Positions 7,115 through 15,275 of a stretch of DNA of 64,000 bases are shown here, one piece after another (the first letter of the stretch is position 1; the number at the start of each line of letters is the position of its first letter). Position numbers and translations under genes: made by a program. Under the pieces are notes generated by a model. The model was not told the DNA's origin. It did no database searches and saw only the letters and a program-made list of their open reading frames with translations. Source of the DNA: Salinicoccus sesuvii (GTDB taxonomy: Bacteria > Bacillota > Bacilli > Staphylococcales > Salinicoccaceae); assembly GCF_042648145.1 (NCBI RefSeq), contig NZ_JBHRWV010000012.1:62001-126000 (forward strand), read 5' to 3'.

Positions 7115-8107
7115 CTACTCGTGGCCAGGCAGAAATTCATTCGTGAACGCTGCTTCGACATCGAGTTCTGACTCAATCAATTCGTTTTCAAACATCCAGT
7201 CACTATAGTTCTGCCAGACCTCTGGTTCTTGATGTCCCCAGTAGGGTGCATCACTTTGATAGACATCAGCAAGCCATTCTTGACTTGCTCTGACAAGATC
7301 CGGATCTAGATCGGGTTCAGCTTCAATCAAATGCTCAGCAGCGGCCTCCGGTGATTCAATCGCAAATTGATAGCCTTCTGCAGTCGCTTCAGTGAACGCC
7401 TCTACAATTTCGGGATCACTCTCAATCAGACCCTCGTTCGTGATGAGCACTGGCGTATAGAAGTTGAGCGCTTCTGAGTATTCGGTGAAGTCGATCGTAT
7501 TGAGTGGGAAGTCGCGCAGTTCTGCTTCGACACCGGTCCATCCGTAGTAGATCCAAGTAAAATCGACATCACGCTGTACCGCCGTGAAGAAGTCGGTATC
7601 TCCGATGTTTAGGTTATTCACTTCACCAATGTCAGCACCGTCTGCCTGCATGATGGAAGCAATCGTTGCCTCCTCGATTGGTGAACCATAGCCTCCGTAT
7701 GTCTGACCTTCAAGATCGGCCGGTGTCTCAAGATCTTTTTCTTCGGGTGATGCGAGTACAGAAGTGTTATCCTGAATAATCGCAGCAAGTGAAACAATAT
7801 CTACCCCTTGCAGGCGGGCCTGGGTGACGTTTTCTTGGGCACTGATGCCAAAGTCTCCATTACCAGTCGCCACTGTCTGTTCTGCACCGGCTTCACCAGG
7901 TAGAACGATGTTAACATCAAGTCCATGTGCTTCATAGAATCCTTCTGCCTGAGCAGCATAGATGCCTGTGTGGTTTGTATTCGGTGTCCAATCGAGGACG
8001 AAGGTAATTTCTCGGAGTGCTTCGGTATCAGATGCATCATCACCCGCATCACTGCCGCACGCCGATAGAAAAATAGCGAGCATTACAGGAAATAGAACTT
8101 TTTTCAT
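7115..8107 (-). CDS. thiY: Thiamine-precursor-binding lipoprotein (ThiY-like, NMT1/THI5 family)
   Basis: The 330 aa start with a lipoprotein signal (MKKVLFPVMLAIFLSAC; lipobox LSAC, Cys 17), followed by an acidic linker. The mature part begins with the NMT1/THI5 pattern VLDWTPNTNHTGIYAAQAEGF, and GDFGISAQE is also typical. These proteins bind HMP-type pyrimidines outside the membrane. A GAGAGGAGC site precedes the ATG. It is the first gene after a TPP riboswitch and terminator, so it should be expressed when thiamine pyrophosphate is low. Confidence 0.9.
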   Translation of the reverse strand: MKKVLFPVMLAIFLSACGSDAGDDASDTEALREITFVLDWTPNTNHTGIYAAQAEGFYEAHGLDVNIVLPGEAGAEQTVATGNGDFGISAQENVTQARLQGVDIVSLAAIIQDNTSVLASPEEKDLETPADLEGQTYGGYGSPIEEATIASIMQADGADIGEVNNLNIGDTDFFTAVQRDVDFTWIYYGWTGVEAELRDFPLNTIDFTEYSEALNFYTPVLITNEGLIESDPEIVEAFTEATAEGYQFAIESPEAAAEHLIEAEPDLDPDLVRASQEWLADVYQSDAPYWGHQEPEVWQNYSDWMFENELIESELDVEAAFTNEFLPGHE

Positions 8108-8161
8108 ATTGAAGCTCCTCTCAAATTAGCGATGCCCAATATCCAGAAATGTAAATCCGGA

Positions 8162-8193
8162 CAAAAAAGACACCTTCCGTATCTGGAGGCGTC
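8162..8193 (-). terminator. Riboswitch-controlled intrinsic terminator
   Basis: Read on the minus strand, GACGCCTCC-AGATAC-GGAAGGTGTC forms a stem followed by TTTTTTG, between the TPP aptamer and thiY. This is the expected expression platform: with TPP bound the terminator forms and the operon is off. Confidence 0.75.
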
Positions 8194-8235
8194 AAGAACA
8201 GTCAAGAATGTATACGTATACCGTAGATTCTCTAC

Positions 8236-8315
8236 ACATTCCCTACGCTGGTATTATCCAGATCAGGTCCAAGGGTCAGGTCTTGCCTTCTCAGCCTGTT
8301 CTAGGCTCCCCTATG
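8236..8315 (-). ncRNA. TPP riboswitch (THI element)
   Basis: On the minus strand the conserved blocks appear in order: AGGGGAGC, then GGCTGAGA, then GACCCTT, then GGACCTGATCTGGATAAT, then ACCAGCGTAGGGAA. These are the hallmark aptamer segments for thiamine pyrophosphate. It lies about 130 bases before the ThiY-like gene, with a terminator between them. Confidence 0.97.
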
Positions 8316-8340
8316 CATCAAGTATTAAATTGATAGCTCT

Positions 8341-8369
8341 ATTATACCACGATGCAATCTCGCATCCAA
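8341..8369 (-). promoter_or_regulatory. Promoter of the TPP-riboswitch operon
   Basis: On the minus strand, -35 TTGGAT (8369-8364), a 17-bp spacer and perfect -10 TATAAT (8346-8341), about 28 bases before the riboswitch aptamer. Confidence 0.75.
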
Positions 8370-8383
8370 CAGAGGCAATAATA

Positions 8384-8426
8384 AAAAGCAGTCTTACAAG
8401 GCACTAGGCTATGTAAGACTGCTTTT
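8384..8426 (-). terminator. Intrinsic terminator after the GNAT gene
   Basis: A 15-bp perfect stem, AAAAGCAGTCTTACA/TGTAAGACTGCTTTT, around a 13-base loop. On the minus strand it is followed by TTTTTATT. It separates the GNAT-DUF2538-LCP unit from the riboswitch promoter. Confidence 0.85.
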
Positions 8427-8432
8427 AAATTA

Positions 8433-8861
8433 TCAGTTTGCGAGAGTTCTTTCCATATAGACATGTGGAATACCAGCATCTTCGAATTCGTCAGAAGACA
8501 CGGTATAGCCAAGCTTCTTATAGAAATCAATGGCATGTACTTGTGCGCCGAGTTTAGCGCGTGTATATCCGTTTTCTGCCGCATGATTGTGGACGAATGC
8601 CATCAGTTCCACACCAAGCCTCCTACCACGGGCCTCAGGTAGTACTGCCATGCGTTCTATTTTGATTAATCCGTCGGCTGCCGGACGATATCTGACCGTC
8701 CCGATAGGCTCTTCATCGATCAGCAGTATGTGGGTAGATGCATCTTCATGTTCATCAACTTCCCGGTCCATCGGTACATTCTGCTCCTCGACGAAGACGC
8801 GCTTACGGATGGCAAGACACTGATTGTACAGGACATTGTTATCTGCGACTTTAATTTCCAT
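8433..8861 (-). CDS. GNAT-family N-acetyltransferase (YjcF/ElaA type)
   Basis: The 142 aa carry a GNAT fold. The opening CLAIRKRVFVEEQNVP and EVDEHED are typical of YjcF/ElaA proteins. Motif A follows as IERMAVLPEARGRRLGVELM (acetyl-CoA pyrophosphate loop R-x-x-G-x-G/A variant), then motif B ending HAIDFYKKLGY. It should transfer acetyl from acetyl-CoA to an unknown amine. It is 12 bp downstream of the DUF2538 gene on the same strand and probably the last gene of that unit. Confidence 0.88.
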   Translation of the reverse strand: MEIKVADNNVLYNQCLAIRKRVFVEEQNVPMDREVDEHEDASTHILLIDEEPIGTVRYRPAADGLIKIERMAVLPEARGRRLGVELMAFVHNHAAENGYTRAKLGAQVHAIDFYKKLGYTVSSDEFEDAGIPHVYMERTLAN

Positions 8862-8873
8862 TTAAACGCCTCC

Positions 8874-9338
8874 CTACATTGCATTTTTGCGTCTGATGGC
8901 AGTGAACTGCCAGAATATCTTCAGCTGCTCTAAATTCCAGTGGGCCAAGCCGAGTGACAAAGCAGGCTGTGTGCTGAACTTAATGCCGTTTGCTTCAGCT
9001 GCTGCCAGTGCCAGGTACTGGATGTGTGGTTTTAGCTCTTTGAAAGGTGCAGACAACCGTTCATTCTCCCGAATCCAGTCCATTGGCGAGACGAGTTCGA
9101 AAATATTGATGTGTCGGTAGATGTCTGGCATGGCGATGATATAGCACGCTGCATCGACCTCCGGGTTCTTCTGCGATTCAGCGAAGTATCCTCTGATGGA
9201 GAGAAACATCTCTTTGTGCTCATGACTCTGGTAGTAGTACGTGTTCTCTATAGCTCCCTGACCACTGTTTTTGATCTGGTCTTCTAGATAATCGAACATT
9301 TCATTTATGTTTGTTTCCTTGTCGTAGGTTTTTCTCAT
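8874..9338 (-). CDS. DUF2538-family protein
   Basis: The 154-aa soluble protein resembles the staphylococcal DUF2538 family as I remember it: opening RKTYDKETNINEMFDYLE, middle HEHKEMFLSIRGYF, DAACYIIAMPDIY, and the closing AHWNLEQLKIFWQFTAIRRK. Function is not known. It lies between an LCP-family gene and a GNAT gene with 12-bp gaps, so all three may share a transcript. In staphylococci the family is largely confined to the genus and its relatives, which supports the taxonomic guess. Confidence 0.75.
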   Translation of the reverse strand: MRKTYDKETNINEMFDYLEDQIKNSGQGAIENTYYYQSHEHKEMFLSIRGYFAESQKNPEVDAACYIIAMPDIYRHINIFELVSPMDWIRENERLSAPFKELKPHIQYLALAAAEANGIKFSTQPALSLGLAHWNLEQLKIFWQFTAIRRKNAM

Positions 9339-9350
9339 AACGATCAGCTC

Positions 9351-10766
9351 CTAGACTTCATTACGTGCTCTATTGCTTTCGGCACCGTTATACTCCTCTG
9401 TACTTTCTTCGTAATACTCTTGAGTATTGTCTTCATAGTTGAACTGTTCGACACTTTCCTCTTGGATACCGTCTACACCATTACCATTCTCAGGTGGCCA
9501 ATAGTTATCCTCTTCGGTAGTTGGACCTTCTTGTGGTATGCCCATACCTGGCTCCTCTGTAGAAGATTCGGATTGTGGTTCTTCATCCGTCGGTTCTTCA
9601 GAGGTTCTATCCATACCTTCTTCACCTTCGATACTTTCTTCAGGATCATCTTCCGGGATATCGAACCCATCTCCGAGCCGGCTTTGGAAGCCATCTCTCA
9701 TGAAGTAAGGTTCCCAATCGGGTCTAAATTCATCCAAGTAGTAGTCATCCACAAACTGGTAGGGAACGATGTAGTCGGATAGGCGGATGTTCATTAGGTC
9801 GTAAGGTTCCGGTGGATCGAGTTCAAGTATTTCCCTGAGCGTTTTAGAAATCAGGTATAGATGTTCCTCGTTGGCCCAGTAGAAATATGCACCGTTACGC
9901 TCGAACCAGAAATCATCACCGCGCAGCTGTGTTGTATCGAATTCTATACTATTGAAAGAGTAGTAGGCGGCAAGACTGCGGATTTCCTTACTCGACATAT
10001 TATGTTTGGTGTTATCAGCAACTACCTCAATCAGGTCATCCAGCTTTGTCAGTGCACCAGTACTCTTCGCTTTGCCAAGTATTTTCTGAACCAGCTCGAG
10101 TTGACGTTGTCCACGACCAAGATCGGTGTCGATGCGGCGGCTTCTGACTACCGCTAGGGCTTCCTCGCCATCGAGTTCCTGGAGTCCTTCTTCGAGAACA
10201 ATCTTTTCACCGCGGTCAGTCTGATTCGGTTCTTCCATATCGAATGGTACATCGAATTCCACGCCTCCGAGGGCATCGACCACGTCAACAACAGCGGACA
10301 TATTAACACGGACATAATAGTCGACAGGAACATTAAGCAATGATTCAACAGCTCTCATTGAACCTTCAGGCCCATTTTCACGGTGCGCATGCGTAATCTT
10401 GTCGTAGTAGTTATTTTCTGGGAAGTAAGTTAACGTATCTCTCGGTATGCTGACCATCTTCACTTCATCTTGTGTTTTATCGAAAGTAGCCAGAATCATT
10501 GTATCTGTTCTAAAGTCTTCAGAAGTTAGATTATCCTGCTCTTTACGCGTTTCACTTTCATCGATACCCAATATAAGTACTGTAAAACTGTCTAGGGAGG
10601 GATCGATGTCGTCAAGTCTCAGTTCCGAACGGTCGCGGTCAGTTGCTTCGAAAGAATCGCTGACTCCCTGTTCGAATGAGGTGAAAAGGTTATAGATATA
10701 AACGCCGACAACTACAAGTGCAATAAGTAAAAAACCTAATACTCCATAAAAAATCTTTCTTTTCAT
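9351..10766 (-). CDS. LytR-CpsA-Psr (LCP) cell-wall polymer ligase, MsrR-like, with long acidic tail
   Basis: The 471 aa have a short cytoplasmic start, one membrane helix (about 5-27) and an extracellular LCP domain (about 60-300). Motifs seen are DTMILATFD, SIPRDTLTYFP, YYVRVNMSAVVDVVDALGGVEFDV and AVVRSRRIDTDLGRGQRQ, with the Arg and Asp residues that bind the polyprenyl pyrophosphate. LCP enzymes move wall teichoic acid or capsule from lipid carrier to peptidoglycan. Residues about 375-471 form an unusual tail very rich in Glu, Asp, Pro, Ser, Asn and Tyr, likely disordered and suited to a saline exterior. The gene leads the LCP-DUF2538-GNAT unit. A symbol is withheld because several LCP paralogues normally exist per genome. 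Confidence 0.9.
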   Translation of the reverse strand: MKRKIFYGVLGFLLIALVVVGVYIYNLFTSFEQGVSDSFEATDRDRSELRLDDIDPSLDSFTVLILGIDESETRKEQDNLTSEDFRTDTMILATFDKTQDEVKMVSIPRDTLTYFPENNYYDKITHAHRENGPEGSMRAVESLLNVPVDYYVRVNMSAVVDVVDALGGVEFDVPFDMEEPNQTDRGEKIVLEEGLQELDGEEALAVVRSRRIDTDLGRGQRQLELVQKILGKAKSTGALTKLDDLIEVVADNTKHNMSSKEIRSLAAYYSFNSIEFDTTQLRGDDFWFERNGAYFYWANEEHLYLISKTLREILELDPPEPYDLMNIRLSDYIVPYQFVDDYYLDEFRPDWEPYFMRDGFQSRLGDGFDIPEDDPEESIEGEEGMDRTSEEPTDEEPQSESSTEEPGMGIPQEGPTTEEDNYWPPENGNGVDGIQEESVEQFNYEDNTQEYYEESTEEYNGAESNRARNEV

Positions 10767-10800
10767 AACTTTTTAGACCCACTTTTGTAAATTTATATGT

Positions 10801-10814
10801 AATGACTCGTCATT
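10801..10814. repeat. Inverted repeat in the LCP gene leader
   Basis: AATGAC-TC-GTCATT, perfect 6-bp arms, lies just downstream of the -10 box of the LCP promoter. It is a possible operator. No known regulator is matched. Confidence 0.4.
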
Positions 10815-10823
10815 ATGATTGTA

Positions 10824-10852
10824 ATTATAATACGAGAATAAACAAATGAAAA
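10824..10852 (-). promoter_or_regulatory. Promoter of the LCP gene
   Basis: On the minus strand, -35 TTTTCA (10852-10847), a 17-bp spacer and perfect -10 TATAAT (10829-10824), giving a leader of about 50 bases. Confidence 0.65.
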
Positions 10853-10895
10853 TAGGTGTCCGGTTTGACTGGCATCTAATTTCATACAAAATAAG

Positions 10896-10934
10896 GCCCA
10901 TTCAGCCAGACGGCTTAGTCTTGGACGAATGGGC
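10896..10934 (-). terminator. Hairpin after the UDP-sugar dehydrogenase gene, weak terminator
   Basis: GCCCATTC (10896-10903) pairs with GAATGGGC (10927-10934), and an inner AGCC-AGAC-GGCT hairpin adds structure. On the minus strand it is followed only by CTTATTTTG, so termination may be incomplete. It lies between the dehydrogenase stop and the LCP promoter. Confidence 0.45.
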
Positions 10935-11014
10935 GGCATGAGATAAACATAATGTAAAATCAACAAGTCAAGTGCCGATGCTCATCATGTAATGTGTTTG
11001 AGGATCAGCCGGTA

Positions 11015-12328
11015 CTACAGGCTCCAGTAGAAGTAGCCTTTAGATTTTAACAACTGTCGGTCCATGACTCCTTTAATATCTACCAAAACTTTTTTGTCGT
11101 TTTTATACATGGCATCAAGTTTATCGAAGTCTGACATGGCGTTATACACGGTATGTGGAACAGCGAACACGACGCAATCAAGATCATTAAGGTCCTCTTG
11201 ACTACTCAACCGGATATCGAACTCTTCAAGTACAGTTTTCTCATCGGCAATTGGATCGTGTACAAGCACCTCCACGCCGTAATCTTCGAGTTCACGGATG
11301 ATATCAATGATTTTGGTATTGCGCACGTCCCCTACATTCTCTTTGAATGTCAGACCGAGAATCGCAATCTTTGAACCATCGATGACTTGTTTTGCTTTAA
11401 TCATCTGCTTGATGACATTGCTTGCGATGTATTTCCCCATGTCATCATTGATTTTTCTGCCAGATAGAATAATCTGAGAGTGGTATCCAAGCTGCTCCGC
11501 TTTATAAGTGAAGTAGTACGGATCCACACCAATACAATGGCCACCGACTAAGCCTGGGGTAAAATTAAGGAAGTTCCACTTTGTACCAGCAGCTTCGAGC
11601 ACAGCTTTAGTATTGATATCCATTTTGTTGAAAACCATGGACAGCTCGTTCATAAAAGCGATGTTGATATCTCTTTGGGAGTTCTCGATAACTTTCGCAG
11701 CTTCGGCCACCTTGATGGACTCAGCTTCGTGCACTCCAGCCTCAATTATGGCACTGTAGACGCTCGAAATCTCTTTTAAAGCAGCTTCATCCGATCCGGA
11801 AACAACCTTGACGATGCGAGTCAAAGTGTTCTCTTTATCGCCGGGATTGATCCGTTCTGGAGAATAGCCTACTTTAAAATCTTCGTTGTACTTCAGTCCA
11901 GATTCTTTTTCGAGAATTGGAATGCAGATATCTTCTGTCGTACCTGGATAGACAGTGGACTCGTAGACTACGATGGATCCTTTAGTTAGGTTTCTACCCA
12001 CCGTTTCGCTTGCTTTAATAAGGGGTGTGAGATTCGGTGTTTTGTCTTCGTTGATCGGAGTTGGGACTGCGACAACGTGGAATTTGCAGTGTTTCAGTTC
12101 TGTTTCTTCGTTGGTGAACGTCATCGACGTCTGCTTTAATGCATCGTTTCCGACTTCGTCTGTTACATCAACGCCAGAAATATATTGATCTAACTTACTT
12201 TTGTTTACATCGAAGCCAACGACATCGAATTTCTTGGCAAACTCGACAGCAACAGGAAGCCCAACATATCCGAGGCCGACTACGGCGATTTTTTCTTCTT
12301 TACTTTGCAGTTTTTCAAACAAATCCAT
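11015..12328 (-). CDS. Nucleotide-sugar 6-dehydrogenase (TviB/WbpA class)
   Basis: The 437 aa match the UDP-glucose/GDP-mannose dehydrogenase family. They contain the NAD-binding VVGLGYVGLP (16-25), the central domain with ESTVYPGTTED and GYSPERINPGD, the catalytic Cys 265 in GGHCIGVDPYY, and the C-terminal UDP-binding domain. GYSPERINPGD and GHCIGVDPYY place it with enzymes oxidising UDP-GlcNAc or UDP-GalNAc (TviB, WbpA/WbpO) rather than UDP-glucose. The product would be a UDP-N-acetylhexosaminuronic acid for a surface polymer. An AAAGGAAG site precedes the ATG. It is divergent from the UDP-glucose dehydrogenase gene, so two uronate precursors are made side by side. Confidence 0.88.
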   Translation of the reverse strand: MDLFEKLQSKEEKIAVVGLGYVGLPVAVEFAKKFDVVGFDVNKSKLDQYISGVDVTDEVGNDALKQTSMTFTNEETELKHCKFHVVAVPTPINEDKTPNLTPLIKASETVGRNLTKGSIVVYESTVYPGTTEDICIPILEKESGLKYNEDFKVGYSPERINPGDKENTLTRIVKVVSGSDEAALKEISSVYSAIIEAGVHEAESIKVAEAAKVIENSQRDINIAFMNELSMVFNKMDINTKAVLEAAGTKWNFLNFTPGLVGGHCIGVDPYYFTYKAEQLGYHSQIILSGRKINDDMGKYIASNVIKQMIKAKQVIDGSKIAILGLTFKENVGDVRNTKIIDIIRELEDYGVEVLVHDPIADEKTVLEEFDIRLSSQEDLNDLDCVVFAVPHTVYNAMSDFDKLDAMYKNDKKVLVDIKGVMDRQLLKSKGYFYWSL

Positions 12329-12676
12329 AATGTCTAGTATCTTCCTTTACGTACGTATTTGTGCGTGCAATATGTATGTACAATCATATAATCTTACAAA
12401 GGTTCATTATACAACTTCCGTGTGTATATTGCACTTTTTACTCGTTAGAATATGAAAAGTAATGCCAGTATGCTAGAATTACTAGATGAAACTTAACGGG
12501 TAGGACATTTTGAGATACAAGCGTCCTTAACATATTTAAGCTACCTTTTCAGTGTGTTTTGAACATCTCTCATTTACACTACTTTTGAGCATAGCAAATG
12601 TATCAGTAACCTTAGTACGATACATAAAAATAACTACTGGATCGGGTTATATAAAAATAGGGGAGCGGTTGAAAGA
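12329..12676. other. 348-bp divergent intergenic region between the two sugar-dehydrogenase genes
   Basis: A+T-rich, with no credible coding frame. On the minus strand a perfect -10 TATAAT (12411-12406) with a poor -35 GTGCAA at 17 bp could drive the TviB-like gene. For the plus-strand gene only the AGGGGAGCGG ribosome site (about 12658-12667) is clear, and no convincing promoter pair was found. No strong hairpin is seen. Confidence 0.5.
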
Positions 12677-13999
12677 ATGGAAATTTCAGTAATCGGTACA
12701 GGGTATGTCGGTCTTGTTACAGGAGTTTGTCTGGCAGACCTTGGCCACCAGGTAATGTGCATTGACATCGATAAAGAAAAGATTGGTACACTCAAGCAAG
12801 GTATCAGCCCTATCTATGAAGAAGGATTATCAGATTTACTTAAGAAAAATATTTCAAACAAAAATTTAAGTTTTACATCAGATTATAAAGAGGGATTACG
12901 TGGCAAAGAAGTTATTTATATAGCTGTCGGTACACCCCAAGCAATGGATGGATCAGCAGATCTGACCTATGTGGAAAAAGTATGCAAATCAATCGCAAGA
13001 TATCTTGAAAACGATGCAATTGTTGTAACCAAAAGTACTGTGCCAGTCGGAACAAATGAATGGATCAAGCAAACAATAGAAGGTAATCTCCAAAAAGATA
13101 TAGAAATTAAAATAGTATCCAACCCTGAGTTTCTTCGCCAAGGGTCAGCAGTCTATGATACATATCATGGCGACCGCATCGTGATTGGCTCAGAGGATGC
13201 AGAAGCTTTGAATATTCTTGAGAGCATTAATGCGGACTTCTCCATTCCGATCGTGAAGACAGACCTCAGAAGTGCTGAAATGATAAAATACGCCTCTAAC
13301 GCATTTCTAGCAGCCAAAATTAGTTTTATAAACGAAATGGCGAATCTTTCCGAACGTATAGGCGCTAATATTGATCATGTTGCTGCCGGCATGGGCATGG
13401 ATAAAAGAATTGGGAATGCATTTTTGAATGCGGGAATTGGCTACGGTGGATCTTGTTTTCCCAAAGATACTAGGGCAGTGATATCAATTGCTAAAGAGGC
13501 AGATTACGAGATGCCGATACTAGAGAATGTCGTAGATTCAAATGAACGCCAAAGAGGTATTATTGTTGACAAGATGATGTCACGTTTTGAAAGATTAAAA
13601 AATAAAAAAGTTGCTATTCTTGGTCTGGCTTTTAAACCGGAGACAGATGACATTCGCGAAGCGCCATCCATTTCAGTAACTGAAAAGCTTTTGGAAGCGG
13701 GTGCTGAGGTGTGTGCTTATGATCCAGCAGCGAGAAGAAACGCAGAGAAAGTTCTGTCCAACAAAGTGGCTTATGCGGATAGTGTCTCCGAAGCTATAAC
13801 AGAAGCAGATATCGCAGTGATTCTCACAGAATGGAAAGAGATTAAAAAATTTCCAATTGAAGACTATAAAAAATATATGAAGTCACCCATAATTTTTGAT
13901 GGTAGAAACTGTTTTACGCTGGAAGAAGCTAAGGATAGCGGTGCCGAATATCACTCAATTGGGCGTCCCGTAGTTCGTGATTCAGTTGTTTATAAATAG
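12677..13999 (+). CDS. ugd: UDP-glucose 6-dehydrogenase
   Basis: The 440 aa have the family order: NAD motif VIGTGYVGLVTG (5-16), AVGTPQAMDGSADL, KSTVPVGTNE, SNPEFLRQGSAVYD, catalytic Cys 260 in GYGGSCFPKDTRA, and the UDP-binding C-domain with GLAFKPETDDIREAPS. It oxidises UDP-glucose to UDP-glucuronate (TuaD/Ugd type), the precursor of teichuronic-acid-like polymers. AGGGGAGCGG lies ahead of the ATG. A strong terminator follows, so it is transcribed alone, although the glycosyltransferases that may use its product begin 130 bp further on. Confidence 0.95.
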   Translation: MEISVIGTGYVGLVTGVCLADLGHQVMCIDIDKEKIGTLKQGISPIYEEGLSDLLKKNISNKNLSFTSDYKEGLRGKEVIYIAVGTPQAMDGSADLTYVEKVCKSIARYLENDAIVVTKSTVPVGTNEWIKQTIEGNLQKDIEIKIVSNPEFLRQGSAVYDTYHGDRIVIGSEDAEALNILESINADFSIPIVKTDLRSAEMIKYASNAFLAAKISFINEMANLSERIGANIDHVAAGMGMDKRIGNAFLNAGIGYGGSCFPKDTRAVISIAKEADYEMPILENVVDSNERQRGIIVDKMMSRFERLKNKKVAILGLAFKPETDDIREAPSISVTEKLLEAGAEVCAYDPAARRNAEKVLSNKVAYADSVSEAITEADIAVILTEWKEIKKFPIEDYKKYMKSPIIFDGRNCFTLEEAKDSGAEYHSIGRPVVRDSVVYK

Positions 14000-14007
14000 G
14001 AAATGGA

Positions 14008-14033
14008 AGCCGATAATATATCGGCTTTTTTTA
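14008..14033 (+). terminator. Intrinsic terminator after ugd
   Basis: AGCCGATA-ATA-TATCGGCT followed by a run of seven T. Confidence 0.9.
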
Positions 14034-14067
14034 TTTATCCTTCATATTGTGTGGGCTACCAAGTACA

Positions 14068-14096
14068 TTCAATTATGAAGTTAGATATGTTATAAT
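14068..14096 (+). promoter_or_regulatory. Extended -10 promoter for the glycosyltransferase/ABC operon
   Basis: TG-T-TATAAT (14088-14096) is a perfect extended -10. The -35 TTCAAT (14068-14073) is weak at 17 bp. It lies 35 bases before the first glycosyltransferase of a run of closely spaced genes. Confidence 0.7.
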
Positions 14097-14132
14097 TCGC
14101 GGAGTAAATAACGGTAGGGAAGGCTTGAAGTG

Positions 14133-15263
14133 ATGCAGAAGAAAAAAGTATTGTTTTTTATATATCAGATGGGTGCAGGCGGTGCTGCAAGAACTTTTCT
14201 AAACATCCTAAACAATATCGATAGGGCGAAGTTTACTCCGATTCTAGTCACTTTGGATTATAATGGTGGTTATGAAACCTATATAAAAGACGATGTGAAA
14301 ATCATAAAGCTACCAACGAAGCGATTAAGGTCTGCCATACTTCCATTGGCCAAAACAATTAGAAAAGAAAAGGTTGATATAGTCTTCAGCACGATTCCAA
14401 ACTATAATGTTATAGCGATATTAGGCACAATACTATCATTCAGTCGTGCGAAAAATGTTGTTAGAGAAGCAGCCTTTCTTGGTGGATCCTTAAGAGAAAA
14501 TATTAAACTTAGAGTCGTTGGCAAATTATATAAGCATGCTGATAGAGTAGTTGCGCTTTCTAAAGGTGTGCAAGATAACATTATCAATCGCTATAAAGTT
14601 AACCCGAAAAAAATAAGTGTTATCTATAACCCGGTAGATGTAGACGGTATACAACGTCTGGCAAGACAAGACGATATTCGAGCTGAGGATAAAGAAATTT
14701 TAAAACGAGCTAGTAAAATAGTAGTCACGGCCGGCCGACTTGTTGCAGACAAGGACCATCGAACATTGATCAATGCTTTTTCTAAAGTTCAAAGTCGAAT
14801 CAATGACGCTCACCTTGTCATATTGGGTGAAGGCATACTAGAAGAAGAATTAAAGCAATTGGTGCGAAAATTAGAGCTTGAAGAGTATGTGCACTTTTTT
14901 GGGTTCCAGAAAAATCCTTATGCTTATTTCCAGGCGGCCGATCTCTTCGTATTATCTTCTGTCAGGGAGGGATTCGGACATGTTTTGGCTGAGGCGCTTT
15001 CTACGGGAACTCCAATTGTTTCAACAGATGCAAGACCTGGTGCTTCAGAAGTATTGGACTACGGTGTATACGGTGAAATGTGTCCACGTTCTGATTCGGT
15101 GAAACTGGCAGATAAAATTTGTTCCATGTTATTATTAAGTGATGAGGAGCAGAGAGATATAGTTGAAAAAGGGATTGAGCGAGCGAACCATTTTCATGTC
15201 GATAAGATAGTCAGACAATATGAAAATATGTTTTTGCACATATTAGAAGAGAAACATTCGTGA
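14133..15263 (+). CDS. Glycosyltransferase, family GT4 (GT-B fold)
   Basis: The 376 aa contain an N-terminal GT-B domain (YQMGAGGAARTFLNIL; HADRVVALSKGVQDN) and a C-terminal nucleotide-sugar domain (VTAGRLVADKDHRTLINAF; ADLFVLSSVREGFGHVLAEALSTGTPIVSTDARPG). The E-x7-E motif (EGFGHVLAE) marks retaining GT4 enzymes. It is soluble and probably works at the inner membrane face on a lipid-linked glycan. ATG 14133 is preferred over GTG 14130 because of its spacing to TAGGGAAGG. It is the first gene of the operon with two more transferases and an ABC exporter. Donor and acceptor cannot be read off. Confidence 0.9.
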   Translation: MQKKKVLFFIYQMGAGGAARTFLNILNNIDRAKFTPILVTLDYNGGYETYIKDDVKIIKLPTKRLRSAILPLAKTIRKEKVDIVFSTIPNYNVIAILGTILSFSRAKNVVREAAFLGGSLRENIKLRVVGKLYKHADRVVALSKGVQDNIINRYKVNPKKISVIYNPVDVDGIQRLARQDDIRAEDKEILKRASKIVVTAGRLVADKDHRTLINAFSKVQSRINDAHLVILGEGILEEELKQLVRKLELEEYVHFFGFQKNPYAYFQAADLFVLSSVREGFGHVLAEALSTGTPIVSTDARPGASEVLDYGVYGEMCPRSDSVKLADKICSMLLLSDEEQRDIVEKGIERANHFHVDKIVRQYENMFLHILEEKHS

Positions 15264-15275
15264 GGAGAAAAATAT

